Of a stretch of 64,000 bases of DNA, positions 47,909 to 57,547 are shown one piece after another. The position numbers and the translations under genes are program-made. Where the stretch lies: contig NZ_CP023667.1 in NCBI RefSeq assembly GCF_002443155.1, positions 1,922,001 to 1,986,000 on the forward strand, read 5' to 3'. The number at the start of each line of letters is the position of its first letter. The stretch's first letter is position 1. The DNA is from Alcaligenes faecalis. Lineage in GTDB: Bacteria; Pseudomonadota; Gammaproteobacteria; Burkholderiales; Burkholderiaceae_B. A model generated the notes under the pieces. That model saw only the letters and a program-made list of their open reading frames with translations. It was not told where the DNA came from and ran no database searches.

Positions 47909-49371
47909 GATGATTCTTCATCCACGAGTTGAAGTTCCAGCGCAAACACGGCTCCCCCCATGGGGTCGTTGAACGCCGTCAAGCCGCCACCCATGGCCTG
48001 AGCCAGTGACTCGCTCAGGCTCAGGCCCAGACCCAGGCCATCGGAACGCGTCGTGAAGAAGGGCTCGAACACACGATCCAGATGCTGCGGGTCGATTCCC
48101 GGACCGTTATCACGCACGGTCAATTCCACGCGCCCTGCTCGCAGCAGCACCTCCAGCCAGATACGCGGATTGCTGGTCCGGGCGGCGCCCAAAGCGGATA
48201 CGGCATTATTGAGCAGATTATGGATGATTTGTCCGAGCGCCACGGGATCACCGACGACAACGACATCGTGTGGAGGAAGACGTTTTTCCAGGGTAATGCC
48301 CTGTCGCTCCAGCTCCGGCATCAACAAGTGCACAGACTCGCCCAGCACCTGCGTCAAGGACACCGGGCGGCACTGCTCAGCCAGACCGCTTTCACGCAAA
48401 CTGTGCCGCAGACGCGTCAGGACGCTGGCCGCGCGCTTGATCTGTTCTACCGAATGCGTCATGGCCTCGCGCGCCGGCTCCAGGTCGGGGGGATCTTCCT
48501 GCAAGAGCCGCAGGCTGGCTTGTGTATTGGCCAGCACGGAGGTCAAAGGCTGATTCAATTCATGCGCCAGACCCGCAGCCATTTCGCCGAGCGCATTCAA
48601 TCGGGCCACCTGACCGATACGCAGCAGCCCCTGAGCGCGCAAGGTCTGTTCACGTTGCTTGCGCACATAGATGACCAGCCCCACCAGCAGGGCGCTGGCC
48701 AGGGCGAACAAGGCTGCCTGCCCCCAAGGCAAGTCGGCATAGCTCACAACGCGACGCGTGTTGAATTGAAAGGGCTGGCTGGTGGAAGCCAGCGTCTTGC
48801 CCGACTGGAATACCACAGGCCCGGCATGGTCCAATCCTGGACTGATCACCCATTGTTGATCCTGCCACTCCAGCACCACACGCACTGGACTGCCATTACG
48901 CTGAAAAGGCCATTCGTCCCAGGCGATGGCGGCATTCAAATCCAGTTGCACGGCAAAGCTGGCCGGGTGCGCCGCCACCAGCAGAACATAGCGCCCCTGC
49001 GCCAGCCGCACATCCGTCAACACGGCACGCTCGGCCTCTAGAGACTGCAACTGCGCCTGCTGCCATTGAGGATTGGCCCACGCGGCATCGCTCTCTTGGC
49101 GATAAATCGCCATGACCTGAGGAAACATGGCTTCCAACGTTCCCAGACGCTCAATGCGCTGCACGGGCGGCTGCAACAGGGCGAGCATCTGCAAAATGGC
49201 GTCCTGCTGGGCCAAACGCTGGCCCAGCAGCCGGTAGGCTATATTGCTTTGCACCGTAAATGCTTCCTGCTGCCGCGCCAGTTCAGCGCGCGTCAACATG
49301 ATGGCGCCAGTCAAAGACAGGCCGAGCCAAATCAAAAAACCATATAGAAAGGTACGATGGCGCGATTTCAT
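47905..49371 (-). CDS. Membrane sensor histidine kinase
   Basis: A 488-residue kinase with an N-terminal membrane helix (about 9-27), a periplasmic domain of about 190 residues, a second helix (about 217-236), a HisKA domain with phospho-acceptor H270 (MAAGLAHELNQPL) and an ATPase domain (LLNNAVSAL, DNGPGIDPQHLDRVFEPFFTT split as DNGPGID and VFEPFFTT, GLGLSLSESL). The architecture resembles FixL/DctB-type kinases. The start at MKSRHRTFLYGFL fits the first membrane helix; a TTG 17 codons earlier is in frame. It is coupled to the response regulator. Confidence 0.93.
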   Translation of the reverse strand: MKSRHRTFLYGFLIWLGLSLTGAIMLTRAELARQQEAFTVQSNIAYRLLGQRLAQQDAILQMLALLQPPVQRIERLGTLEAMFPQVMAIYRQESDAAWANPQWQQAQLQSLEAERAVLTDVRLAQGRYVLLVAAHPASFAVQLDLNAAIAWDEWPFQRNGSPVRVVLEWQDQQWVISPGLDHAGPVVFQSGKTLASTSQPFQFNTRRVVSYADLPWGQAALFALASALLVGLVIYVRKQREQTLRAQGLLRIGQVARLNALGEMAAGLAHELNQPLTSVLANTQASLRLLQEDPPDLEPAREAMTHSVEQIKRAASVLTRLRHSLRESGLAEQCRPVSLTQVLGESVHLLMPELERQGITLEKRLPPHDVVVVGDPVALGQIIHNLLNNAVSALGAARTSNPRIWLEVLLRAGRVELTVRDNGPGIDPQHLDRVFEPFFTTRSDGLGLGLSLSESLAQAMGGGLTAFNDPMGGAVFALELQLVDEESS

Positions 49372-49521
49372 GGATGCAGTTTGAGGATGGAAGGCAATCA
49401 GATAACCAAGCCGACTGGTCAAAAAAACCAGGCTTTCTTATATTAAACAATGCCGCTACCCGGCACCGTTGTGACCGGCAAGGTCTGGATCTTCAAGACT
49501 CGGTATCCAAAAATCAGCCTC

Positions 49522-50349
49522 TCACGGCTTGGCCGCCTGCTGATACAAAGGCATGACCCGCTCCGAGATCGCCTGCAAATCCGCAATGCGGGTCGAGGAA
49601 GCCGGGTGAGTAGACAGGAATTCCGGCTGACTTCTGCCCTGCTCCAAGGCGCCCATCTTTTGCCACAAGCTCACCGCCGCACGCGGGTCGTAGCCAGCAC
49701 GCGCAGCCAGCTCAACCCCGATCAGATCGGCCTCGGACTCATGGGTACGGCTATTGGGCAGCTCAAACATCACTTCGCTCAGCGTACCGCCCAGATCATT
49801 CACAGCTTGCACGCCGGTCAGGGCGGACAAAACAGTCAAGCCGAAAGACGTCGCCATTTTCTGGGAAACCTGCTCACGCGAATGCTCGCGCAAGGCGTGG
49901 GCCATTTCATGGCCAATCACGGCAGCCAGTTCTGCATCAGTCGGCTGAATCCGTTTGATCAAGCCACTGTAAACCGCCATCTTGCCACCCGGCATGCACC
50001 AGGCATTGACCTCGTCCTGATTGATGAGGTGAACTTCCCAGTTCCAGGAGCGGGCGTCGGCCCGGAAAACACCGACTTGCTCAATCAAGCGTTGTGCAAT
50101 GGTTTTAACCCGACGAGTCTGGGCCGCATCCGTATCCAGCGCTTTTTGCTGACGCGCCTGAGACAGCACCTGAGCATAGTTCTGGGCGGCCGCCTGATTC
50201 AGCTCGGCCTCGGACACCAGATTGGAAATGAATTGTTTACGCTCGACCCCTACCGACCCGCTTTCTGTCGTCTGTACCGTGGCACAGCCCGTCATGGCCA
50301 GGATTGAAACCACCGCCAAAAAGCGTTTTCCTTTCGCAATACCTTTCAT
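49522..50349 (-). CDS. M48 family metallopeptidase, lipoprotein
   Basis: A 275-residue zinc peptidase related to LoiP/BepA-type periplasmic proteases that keep outer-membrane proteins in order. The lipobox AMTGC places the lipid anchor at C22. The zinc site HEMAHALREH and the downstream glutamate in HESEADLIGVELAARAGYDP (split: HESEADLIG) are present. GGAG precedes the ATG. It stands between the kinase gene and aroC on the minus strand. Confidence 0.92.
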   Translation of the reverse strand: MKGIAKGKRFLAVVSILAMTGCATVQTTESGSVGVERKQFISNLVSEAELNQAAAQNYAQVLSQARQQKALDTDAAQTRRVKTIAQRLIEQVGVFRADARSWNWEVHLINQDEVNAWCMPGGKMAVYSGLIKRIQPTDAELAAVIGHEMAHALREHSREQVSQKMATSFGLTVLSALTGVQAVNDLGGTLSEVMFELPNSRTHESEADLIGVELAARAGYDPRAAVSLWQKMGALEQGRSQPEFLSTHPASSTRIADLQAISERVMPLYQQAAKP

Positions 50350-50415
50350 GCTCAGCTCCAAGAAACAAACCTGACAAGAAAATGAAGTGCTAGGTTCCTG
50401 CGCAAACCCTCACAT

Positions 50416-51477
50416 TCAGACACCGCACTGCGAGCGATGACGCAGACAATGATCCATCAGCACAATCGCCAGCAAGGCTTCGGCAATCGGCGTGGCACGG
50501 ATACCCACGCAAGGATCATGACGACCCAGGGTCTGAACCTCAACCGCTTCACCGGCACGGTTAACGGAAGGACGCATGGTGCGGATGCTGGCGGTAGGCT
50601 TGATCGCCAGGGAAACCGTCACGGTCTGCCCCGAGGAAATCCCGCCCAGTACGCCACCGGCCTGATTGGTCTTGAAACCGTCCGGATACAGCGCATCACC
50701 GTGCTCCGAGCCTTTTTGCGTAATGCAGTCAAAGCCAGCGCCAATCGACACGCCCTTAACAGCATTCAAACCCATCATGGCGTGGGCGATATCGGCATCC
50801 AGTCGGTCATAAATAGGCTCGCCCCAACCAGCAGGCACGCCTTCGGCCACGACTTCAATGCGGGCACCAATGGATTCGCCTTCTTTGCGCAGCTCATCCA
50901 TATAGGCTTCCAGCTGCGGCACTACGTCCAGATCCGGCGCGTAAAAGGGATTCTGCTCGACCACATCCCAGCTTTTGAAAGGAATGGCGATGGGGCCCAG
51001 CTGGCTCATATAGCCGCGAATCTTCACACCGAAGTGTTCGGCCAGCCACTTCTTGGCTATCGCACCGGCCGCCACGGTAGGCGCGGTCAGGCGAGCCGAA
51101 GAACGGCCACCGCCACGCGGGTCGCGGTTCTCGAACTTCTTCCAGTAGGTATAGTCGGCATGACCGGGACGGAAGGTATCCAGCAAATTGCCGTAATCCT
51201 TGCTACGCGCATCGGAATTGCGAATCAGCAGGCTAATGGGCGTGCCCGTGGTACGGCCTTCGTAAATGCCGGACAGGATTTCCACCTGATCGGGCTCACG
51301 GCGCTGAGTCACGTGGCGCGACGTACCAGGACGGCGGCGATCCAGTTCAAACTGAATATCCTGTTCAGACAGCTCCAGGCCCGGAGGGCAGCCGTCGATC
51401 ACTGCGCCAATCGCTGGACCATGAGATTCGCCGTAATTCGTGACGCGGAAGCTTTTACCTAGAGTATTGCCGGACAT
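50416..51477 (-). CDS. aroC: Chorismate synthase
   Basis: A 353-residue FMN-dependent enzyme that makes chorismate from EPSP, the last shikimate step. [20 protein letters not shown] (first 20 residues), [17 protein letters not shown] and [19 protein letters not shown] are the family signatures, and the C-terminal [16 protein letters not shown] is intact. Length is typical. No operon partner is evident. Confidence 0.98.
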   Translation of the reverse strand: MSGNTLGKSFRVTNYGESHGPAIGAVIDGCPPGLELSEQDIQFELDRRRPGTSRHVTQRREPDQVEILSGIYEGRTTGTPISLLIRNSDARSKDYGNLLDTFRPGHADYTYWKKFENRDPRGGGRSSARLTAPTVAAGAIAKKWLAEHFGVKIRGYMSQLGPIAIPFKSWDVVEQNPFYAPDLDVVPQLEAYMDELRKEGESIGARIEVVAEGVPAGWGEPIYDRLDADIAHAMMGLNAVKGVSIGAGFDCITQKGSEHGDALYPDGFKTNQAGGVLGGISSGQTVTVSLAIKPTASIRTMRPSVNRAGEAVEVQTLGRHDPCVGIRATPIAEALLAIVLMDHCLRHRSQCGV

Positions 51478-51575
51478 AGAGAGAGTGAACGCAAAGAAAT
51501 GAGGAAAAATAAAAGACAGGCACGATTATGGCATTGTTCCCGAATCCGGACATGCCCTGGACCGCGCCCGATCTT

Positions 51576-53042
51576 TTAGGAAGAACAACTGACTGCCAGC
51601 TCCGCGCTACCTTCAGGAGGCGGCATGGCATAGGCCTCAAAACCGGCCCGCTCGGTGTAAGGGTCGCGCAGCAACATCAGCAAGGTGTCGATTTCGCTGG
51701 CGTCATCCTTGGCAGCGGCCTGTATGGCCTGCTCGGCCAAGTGGTTACGCAATACATACAAGGGGTTGACGCGATTCATGGCATCGCGCTGCTCAGGCGT
51801 GTCGGAACCGTCCAGCTTCAGACGCTGGCTATAGGCCTGCCACCAGGCCTGGGCCTGATCTTCAGAACCTTCAAACAGGCTCAAGAAAACCTCGGGCGCC
51901 TTGCTGGCGTGGGCCAGAGCACGGAAAGACAAGGTGAAATCTGCCCCGCTGTTGTGCAGCAAGCGCCACCAGTCATCGACCAGTTGCGCATCATCTGCTT
52001 GCCAGGTACGCAGGCCGAACTTGGCCTGCAAATTGGCGTGATAGCGCTTCAGAAAACTGGCTTCAAACGTCTGCAAACGCTCTTTTACCGCATCGACGTC
52101 CGGATCCAGCACCATCAAGGCGCTGGCCAGGCGGTACAGGTTCCAATGCACAATCGCAGGCTGTGCATTCCAGGCGTAACGACCTTGATTGTCGCTGTGA
52201 TTGCAGACGTGATTCACACGGAATCGGTCCATGAAGCCGTACGGGCCGTAATCAATAGTCAGGCCCAGAATGGACATATTGTCGGTATTCATGACACCGT
52301 GGCAAAAACCTACGGTTTGCCAGTCGGCTACCATCTCGGCGCTGCGGTGGGTGACTTCCTGCAAGAAGCGGCAGACGCGCTCCTGCTCCGAATCGCCTTC
52401 GACCAGCAGTTCCGGGTAGAACTCGCGCAGCACATAATCCAGCAACTCTCGCACACGCGTGGCGTCGTTGGCCCAATGCTCAAAGGAGCCAAAGCGCACG
52501 AAGCTGGGGGCAACACGTGTCACAATCGCGCCGGTTTCCACGGTTTCCCGGTACACAGGTGTATCCGAGGTAACCAGGGCCAAGGCCCGGCTGGTGGCAA
52601 TGCCCAAACCAGCCATGGCCTCGCTGGCCAGATATTCGCGCACACTGGAACGCAGCACGGCGCGGCCATCCCCCATACGGGAGTACGGGGTTTTACCGGC
52701 GCCCTTCAGCTGCAATTCCTGCGGGCCCGTGGGGGTATCGATTTGCCCCAGCAAATGCGCACGGCCATCGCCCAACTGCCCTGCCCAGACACCGAACTGA
52801 TGACCACTGTATACAGCCGACACAGTCAGGCCACCCGGCAAGGGGGCCTGGCCGCTGACCACATCCAGAAATTCCTGTTCCCCCAAACGGGAGACATCCA
52901 GGCCCAGTTGCGCCGCCAATTCCTTATTGACGTGCAGCAGGCGGGAATTGGCCAGGGGTTGTGGCGGAACCGCCGTATGGAAAGCCGACGGCAAATCCGC
53001 AAAATGGTGACTGATGGCCAGGCCATCGAACAAGCTGGACAT
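51576..53042 (-). CDS. selO: Protein adenylyltransferase SelO (YdiU)
   Basis: A 488-residue pseudokinase-fold enzyme that transfers AMP from ATP to protein hydroxyls and is linked to oxidative-stress response. GGRAVLRSS-like GDGRAVLRSSVREYL, LKGAGKTPYSR and CHGVMNTDNMSILGLTIDYGP (split: HGVMNTDNMS, LTIDYGPYGF) hold the nucleotide and metal residues. The C-terminus ends SCSS, with cysteine in the place where eukaryotic homologues carry selenocysteine. It is followed upstream on the same strand by a DUF2069 gene whose stop is ten bases away. Confidence 0.95.
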   Translation of the reverse strand: MSSLFDGLAISHHFADLPSAFHTAVPPQPLANSRLLHVNKELAAQLGLDVSRLGEQEFLDVVSGQAPLPGGLTVSAVYSGHQFGVWAGQLGDGRAHLLGQIDTPTGPQELQLKGAGKTPYSRMGDGRAVLRSSVREYLASEAMAGLGIATSRALALVTSDTPVYRETVETGAIVTRVAPSFVRFGSFEHWANDATRVRELLDYVLREFYPELLVEGDSEQERVCRFLQEVTHRSAEMVADWQTVGFCHGVMNTDNMSILGLTIDYGPYGFMDRFRVNHVCNHSDNQGRYAWNAQPAIVHWNLYRLASALMVLDPDVDAVKERLQTFEASFLKRYHANLQAKFGLRTWQADDAQLVDDWWRLLHNSGADFTLSFRALAHASKAPEVFLSLFEGSEDQAQAWWQAYSQRLKLDGSDTPEQRDAMNRVNPLYVLRNHLAEQAIQAAAKDDASEIDTLLMLLRDPYTERAGFEAYAMPPPEGSAELAVSCSS

Positions 53043-53052
53043 ACAGACCCCC

Positions 53053-53463
53053 TTAGGCCGATTTGGCGGCTTTGGCAGCCTCGGCTTTTTCGGCCTTGCT
53101 GCGCTGCTTGGCCGCTTTCTTGGCTGGCCAAAGATAAAAAATGGCGCAGAAGTAATAAATCAGGGACAAGACAATTTCTGCAATCGCCCAAGGCAACACT
53201 TCTGCCACCGGATCCGACCACGCACGCATGACCCCTTCTGCGAAATACAGCAGAATCATCATGGACGTCCATTGCAGGGTATATAAATTGCCCTTGAGCA
53301 CGCTGCGCAAGGGCAGCACCAGAGGAATCACTTTCAGCACCAGCCAGGAGCCGCCGGGTTTCAAGGGCGCAAAATGAAGCTCCCAGGCCAGGCACAAAGC
53401 AATCAAGGCGACCAAAGCCAGGGCCGCCACTCGATGAAGTATGGGGTTTAAAGGTTCATGCAT
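53053..53463 (-). CDS. DUF2069 family membrane protein
   Basis: A 136-residue inner-membrane protein with four predicted helices and a lysine/alanine-rich cytoplasmic tail (KKAAKQRSKAEKAEAAKAAK). It matches the DUF2069 pattern (LKVIPLVLPLRSVLKGNLYTLQW). Function unknown. It leads into selO with a ten-base gap and diverges from the BrkB-family gene. Confidence 0.85.
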   Translation of the reverse strand: MHEPLNPILHRVAALALVALIALCLAWELHFAPLKPGGSWLVLKVIPLVLPLRSVLKGNLYTLQWTSMMILLYFAEGVMRAWSDPVAEVLPWAIAEIVLSLIYYFCAIFYLWPAKKAAKQRSKAEKAEAAKAAKSA

Positions 53464-53519
53464 GCTGTTATTATCACCTGAACCCTGTCGAAAAGCAGCG
53501 CCCGCCTCATCAAACCGCT

Positions 53520-54899
53520 ATGAAAAACGACGAGAACTTCCCTATGCCCTCTGAGCAAGCTGAGCAAACAGACTTGAACCCAGGCAACACCGATCCTGTC
53601 TCGCCGCAGGAGCCCTCGCCCGCCCCCACCGCCAAGCATCACTTTTTAAGTGTGGCGCGCTTTGCCATCAAGCGGGTGGCTGAAAAAGATCTGATGAAGG
53701 TGGCCTCCAGCCTGACCTACACCACGATCCTGGCCATTGTGCCCATGCTGACCGTGGTGCTGGCCCTGTTCACCGCTTTCCCCCTGTTTCAGGAGTTTGA
53801 AAGTGCGCTGGAAGGGTTTTTGACCCGTAATCTGATGCCCGAGGTGGTATCAGAAAACATCATGCTGTATCTGAACCAGTTTGCCGCCAAAGCCTCCGGC
53901 CTGACGGCGGTGGGCAGCTTGTTCCTGATTGTCACGTCCATCATGCTGATCATGACCATTGACGAGACCTTCAACAATATTTTCCAGGTACACGTACAAC
54001 GGCCACTGGGGCAACGCCTGCTGGTGTACTGGGCCATTATTTCGCTGGGCCCGATTCTGACGGGTGCCAGCCTGTGGGCCACAACCATTCTGGCCAGGGA
54101 GTCCTTAGGTTATATCGGCGACTTGTCCGGCATAGTGACCTTCGCCCTGTCTTACGTCCCCTTCCTGTTTACCGCCCTGGGGCTGACGGCGCTGTTCATG
54201 TACGTGCCCAACCGCCGCGTATGGTGGCGCGACGCCCTGATCGGCGGGGTAGTCACGGCCGCCTTGCTGGAGCTGATGAAAGCCGGTTTCGCCTTCTACC
54301 TGACGCGCTTTCCCACCTATACGATTATCTATGGTGCCTTTGCCATCCTGCCGATCTTCCTGCTGTGGATTTATATCTCCTGGCTGATCGTCCTGCTGGG
54401 CGCCTCCATGGTGGCGATTCTGCCCGACTGGCGTGGCCGCAACTGGGTCAAGACCAATGTGCCCGGCATCGCCTTTACTGATGCCGTGAACCTGCTCTAC
54501 CAGCTGTGGCTGAACCGTCAGAACCCGCAGGGACTGAGCGTACGTGAACTCAGCCACAAGCTGGAACGCGACCCGGACGAGCTGTACGGCATTTTATGCA
54601 AGCTCAAGTCCATGGGGCTGATTGCTGATACCCAGCAAGACAATGACGAACAGTGGGTACTGAGTTGCGATCTGCGTCAGGTCAGCCTGAAACAACTTAC
54701 CAAAGCATTTCTGCTGGACCGCGCCCATACCCACGAGGGTCCGCTAGAATATGTATTCAATTATCTTTCTCAGTTTTTCGATCAGCGACTATCCAATCTG
54801 GAAGAACTGTTTGAGTCGCCACAAGGCATTCTGACAGGACAACCAGCCATACTAAACGCCGATCCCGGTCAGGAGACCCAGTATGCTAAAAGTCAGTGA
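53520..54899 (+). CDS. YihY/virulence factor BrkB family membrane protein
   Basis: A 459-residue inner-membrane protein with six helices of the YihY/BrkB family, followed by a cytoplasmic C-terminal region of about 150 residues with a winged-helix-like part (LSVRELSHKLERDPDELYGIL). The central family motifs ASSLTYTTILAIVPMLTVVLA and YGAFAILPIFLLWIYISWL are clear. BrkB was first linked to serum resistance in Bordetella, but the molecular role is unsettled. A second ATG eight codons in is possible. It overlaps the CBS-domain gene by 17 bases. Confidence 0.9.
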   Translation: MKNDENFPMPSEQAEQTDLNPGNTDPVSPQEPSPAPTAKHHFLSVARFAIKRVAEKDLMKVASSLTYTTILAIVPMLTVVLALFTAFPLFQEFESALEGFLTRNLMPEVVSENIMLYLNQFAAKASGLTAVGSLFLIVTSIMLIMTIDETFNNIFQVHVQRPLGQRLLVYWAIISLGPILTGASLWATTILARESLGYIGDLSGIVTFALSYVPFLFTALGLTALFMYVPNRRVWWRDALIGGVVTAALLELMKAGFAFYLTRFPTYTIIYGAFAILPIFLLWIYISWLIVLLGASMVAILPDWRGRNWVKTNVPGIAFTDAVNLLYQLWLNRQNPQGLSVRELSHKLERDPDELYGILCKLKSMGLIADTQQDNDEQWVLSCDLRQVSLKQLTKAFLLDRAHTHEGPLEYVFNYLSQFFDQRLSNLEELFESPQGILTGQPAILNADPGQETQYAKSQ

Positions 54900-55344
54900 A
54901 ATCCTGCGTGTCAAGGGAGACACGCTTTATACAGGCACCCCCGAAATGACCGTCGAAAAAGCGGTACAGAGCATGAGCGAGCTGGATATTGGTTCGCTGG
55001 TGATCATGGAGCATGGTCAGTTGGTTGGTATGTTGACCTTTCGCGAGATCATTCGCCACTGGCACGCCCAGGGTGACAAAGCCCAGGGCTTTACCGTGCG
55101 CAGCATCATGGATGACGCCCCCGTCAGCGTCACTCCCAACACCAGCGCCGACGAAGTGCAGCGCCTGATGCTGAACAACCACGCACGCTATATGCCCGTA
55201 ATGGACGGTCCGGTGCTGATGGGGGTTATTTCCTTCTTTGATATGGCGCGCGCCATTGTTCACGCCCAGCAGTTCGAGAACAATATGCTCAAAGCCTATA
55301 TCCGCGACTGGCCTACCGATTCCGAGCAAGCCAGCGCGCCCTGA
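54883..55344 (+). CDS. CBS domain protein
   Basis: A 153-residue cytoplasmic protein made of a CBS pair (about 8-65 and 75-130; VSEILRVKG, LDIGSLVIMEHGQLVGMLTFREI, HARYMPVMDG, GVISFFDMARAIV). CBS pairs bind adenine nucleotides and regulate partners. Its start lies inside the 3' end of the BrkB-family gene, which suggests coupled synthesis and a regulatory tie to that membrane protein. Convergent with dusA. Confidence 0.9.
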   Translation: MLKVSEILRVKGDTLYTGTPEMTVEKAVQSMSELDIGSLVIMEHGQLVGMLTFREIIRHWHAQGDKAQGFTVRSIMDDAPVSVTPNTSADEVQRLMLNNHARYMPVMDGPVLMGVISFFDMARAIVHAQQFENNMLKAYIRDWPTDSEQASAP

Positions 55345-55365
55345 TCCACCCGCATCCTGCCGTCT

Positions 55366-56358
55366 TTACTGACGGCGCTGCAATTCTTCCCAGGCCTGCG
55401 CAAGCAGGCCTGGATCGTTTTTGGCCAGCCAAGTGTGATCGGACAAGGTACGACGCCACTGTCGTGCGCCCTTCTTGCCGTGCGGCCAGCCCAGCATGCT
55501 TTTAATCACAATACGCAGCGGCACACCGGCCTGCACATGAGGGCGGGCGTAGGCAATCATCTGCTCGACCACCGAGTCTTCATCCAGCAGCACATCCTCG
55601 GGCCACAGGCGGCGGTGAATATCGCTCAAGACCGCCGGGGTATGCCAGGCGGCGCGACCGAGCATTACGCCATCGAACTGCTCTTCCAACTCGACAGCCT
55701 GATCGGTCTCGTGAATGCCGCCATTCAAGATGAACAGTGCTTCGGGGAAATCCTTTTTCAACTGCATGGCCATGTCATAACGCAAAGGCGGGATTTCCCG
55801 GTTGTCCTTGGGCGACAAGCCTTTCAAGACTGCATTGCGAGCATGAACGGTAAAAACACGACACCCGGACTCGAACAGAAGCCCCACAAAATCCCGCACA
55901 AAATCATAGGACTCGTTGTAATCCAGCCCCAGCCTGTGCTTTACCGTCACGGGCACGGACACCGCATCCTGCATGGCTTTCACGCAGTCAGCCACCAATT
56001 GCGGCTCATTCATCAAACAGGCACCGAAAGCACCCTTTTGAACCCGCTCCGAGGGGCAACCGCAGTTCAGATTAATTTCGTCGTAACCCCACTTTTCACC
56101 GGCCAGAGCGCTGGTAACCAAGGCATCCCGGTCGCTGCCCCCCAGTTGCAAGGCCACCGGATGCTCTGCCTGATCAAAATCCAGATGACGTGCCTGATCA
56201 CCGTGCGTCAATGCGCCCGTGGTGATCATTTCAGTAAACAGCAAGGCGCGCGGCGCCAGCAGACGATGAAAAAAGCGGCTGTGGCGGTCAGTCACGTCAA
56301 TCATGGGCGCCACACTCAAACGCCACATCTGGCTGTCCGGCATCACAAAAGTAGTCAT
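55366..56358 (-). CDS. dusA: tRNA-dihydrouridine(20/20a) synthase
   Basis: A 330-residue FMN enzyme that reduces U20/U20a in the tRNA D-loop. SVAPMIDVTDRHSRFFHRLL, the catalytic cysteine region INLNCGCPSERVQKGAFGACL (split: NLNCGCPSERVQ, GAFGACLM) and MLGRAAWHTP are typical of DusA. The start is uncertain among ATGs at 56358 and 56343. It diverges from thrB across about 200 bases. Confidence 0.94.
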   Translation of the reverse strand: MTTFVMPDSQMWRLSVAPMIDVTDRHSRFFHRLLAPRALLFTEMITTGALTHGDQARHLDFDQAEHPVALQLGGSDRDALVTSALAGEKWGYDEINLNCGCPSERVQKGAFGACLMNEPQLVADCVKAMQDAVSVPVTVKHRLGLDYNESYDFVRDFVGLLFESGCRVFTVHARNAVLKGLSPKDNREIPPLRYDMAMQLKKDFPEALFILNGGIHETDQAVELEEQFDGVMLGRAAWHTPAVLSDIHRRLWPEDVLLDEDSVVEQMIAYARPHVQAGVPLRIVIKSMLGWPHGKKGARQWRRTLSDHTWLAKNDPGLLAQAWEELQRRQ

Positions 56359-56561
56359 AAACAGGGAGCAAATCGCCTGATTGCAGGCTTGGTGAAAAAG
56401 GGAAAACACCCATTTTAATGGTTTCAGCCGACCACTGGATGAAGATAAAGCGCGGTAAATCGCCGCAAGGCTCCAAAAAGCGGGCGCACTGGTCTAAAAT
56501 CGGCCGTTTGACATACTTGCGCGCCTGATAGTGCGCCAACAACCGGACCCTCACTGAAAGC

Positions 56562-57533
56562 ATGGCTGTTTTTACTTCTGTCAGCGAACTTGACGCCCGC
56601 GAACTGCTGGAACAATACACAATTGGCGAATTTGTTTCCTTACGTGGCATTACCGCCGGCATTGAAAACACCAATTACTTTCTGAGCACCACCCAGGGCG
56701 AGTACGTTCTGACGTTGTTTGAAGTCCTGACGCTGGACCAACTGCCCTTCTACATCGAGCTGATGCACCACCTGGCCGCCAAAGGTGTGCCGGTGCCCGA
56801 GCCCATGACCCGCCGCGATGGCAAACGCATCTGTGTCATGCACGGCAAGCCTTGCTCGATTGTGACGCGCCTGCGTGGTGGTTACGAGCCCGAGCCTACG
56901 GTTGAACACTGCCGCCAGATCGCCCGCACCCAGGCCCAGGCTCACCTGGCCGCTCAGGACTTTCCCCTGGAGCAACCCAATCTGCGCGGCCTGAGCTGGT
57001 GGCAAGCCACCGTTCCCCAGGTTCTGCCTTTCCTGGATGCGAGCCAGTCCGAGCTGATCCAGACCGTTCTGCAAGAACAAAGCAGCTTTGCCGACAGCGA
57101 CACCTATCGCTCCTTGCCTCAAGGCCCGGCCCACTGCGACCTGTTCCGCGACAACGTGCTGTTTGCCGGCACCTCCGAAGCGCCCCAGATGGGCGGCATC
57201 ATCGACTTTTACTTTGCCGGTTGCGACACCTGGCTGTTTGACGTGGCCGTGGCCGTGAACGACTGGTGTATCGACCGCCTGAGCGGTGCCCTGAATCTGG
57301 AAAAAGCCCAGGCCTGGCTGGAATCCTACGCCCAGGTGCGCCCCTTTACCGAAGCCGAACACAGCGCCTGGCCTATACTGATCCAGGCCGCCGCGCTGCG
57401 CTTCTGGATCTCGCGCCTGTACGACTTTTATCTGCCCCGCCCCGCTCAAACTCTGAAGCCGCACGACCCGCGGCACTTTGAGCGTGTGCTGCGCCAGCGT
57501 CGCGACCATGCTGTACCGGCGCTCCCTCGATAA
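56562..57533 (+). CDS. thrB: Homoserine kinase (APH-fold ThrB)
   Basis: A 323-residue kinase that phosphorylates homoserine in threonine synthesis. It is the aminoglycoside-phosphotransferase-fold type used by Pseudomonas and Burkholderiales, not the GHMP type. GIENTNYFLSTTQGEYVLTL, PAHCDLFRDNVLFAG (catalytic Asp in HCDLFRDN) and GIIDFYFAGCDTWLFDVA are diagnostic. MAVFTSVSELDA is the usual start. The next gene follows after 14 bases. Confidence 0.95.
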   Translation: MAVFTSVSELDARELLEQYTIGEFVSLRGITAGIENTNYFLSTTQGEYVLTLFEVLTLDQLPFYIELMHHLAAKGVPVPEPMTRRDGKRICVMHGKPCSIVTRLRGGYEPEPTVEHCRQIARTQAQAHLAAQDFPLEQPNLRGLSWWQATVPQVLPFLDASQSELIQTVLQEQSSFADSDTYRSLPQGPAHCDLFRDNVLFAGTSEAPQMGGIIDFYFAGCDTWLFDVAVAVNDWCIDRLSGALNLEKAQAWLESYAQVRPFTEAEHSAWPILIQAAALRFWISRLYDFYLPRPAQTLKPHDPRHFERVLRQRRDHAVPALPR

Positions 57534-57547
57534 ATACGGATACTGAC

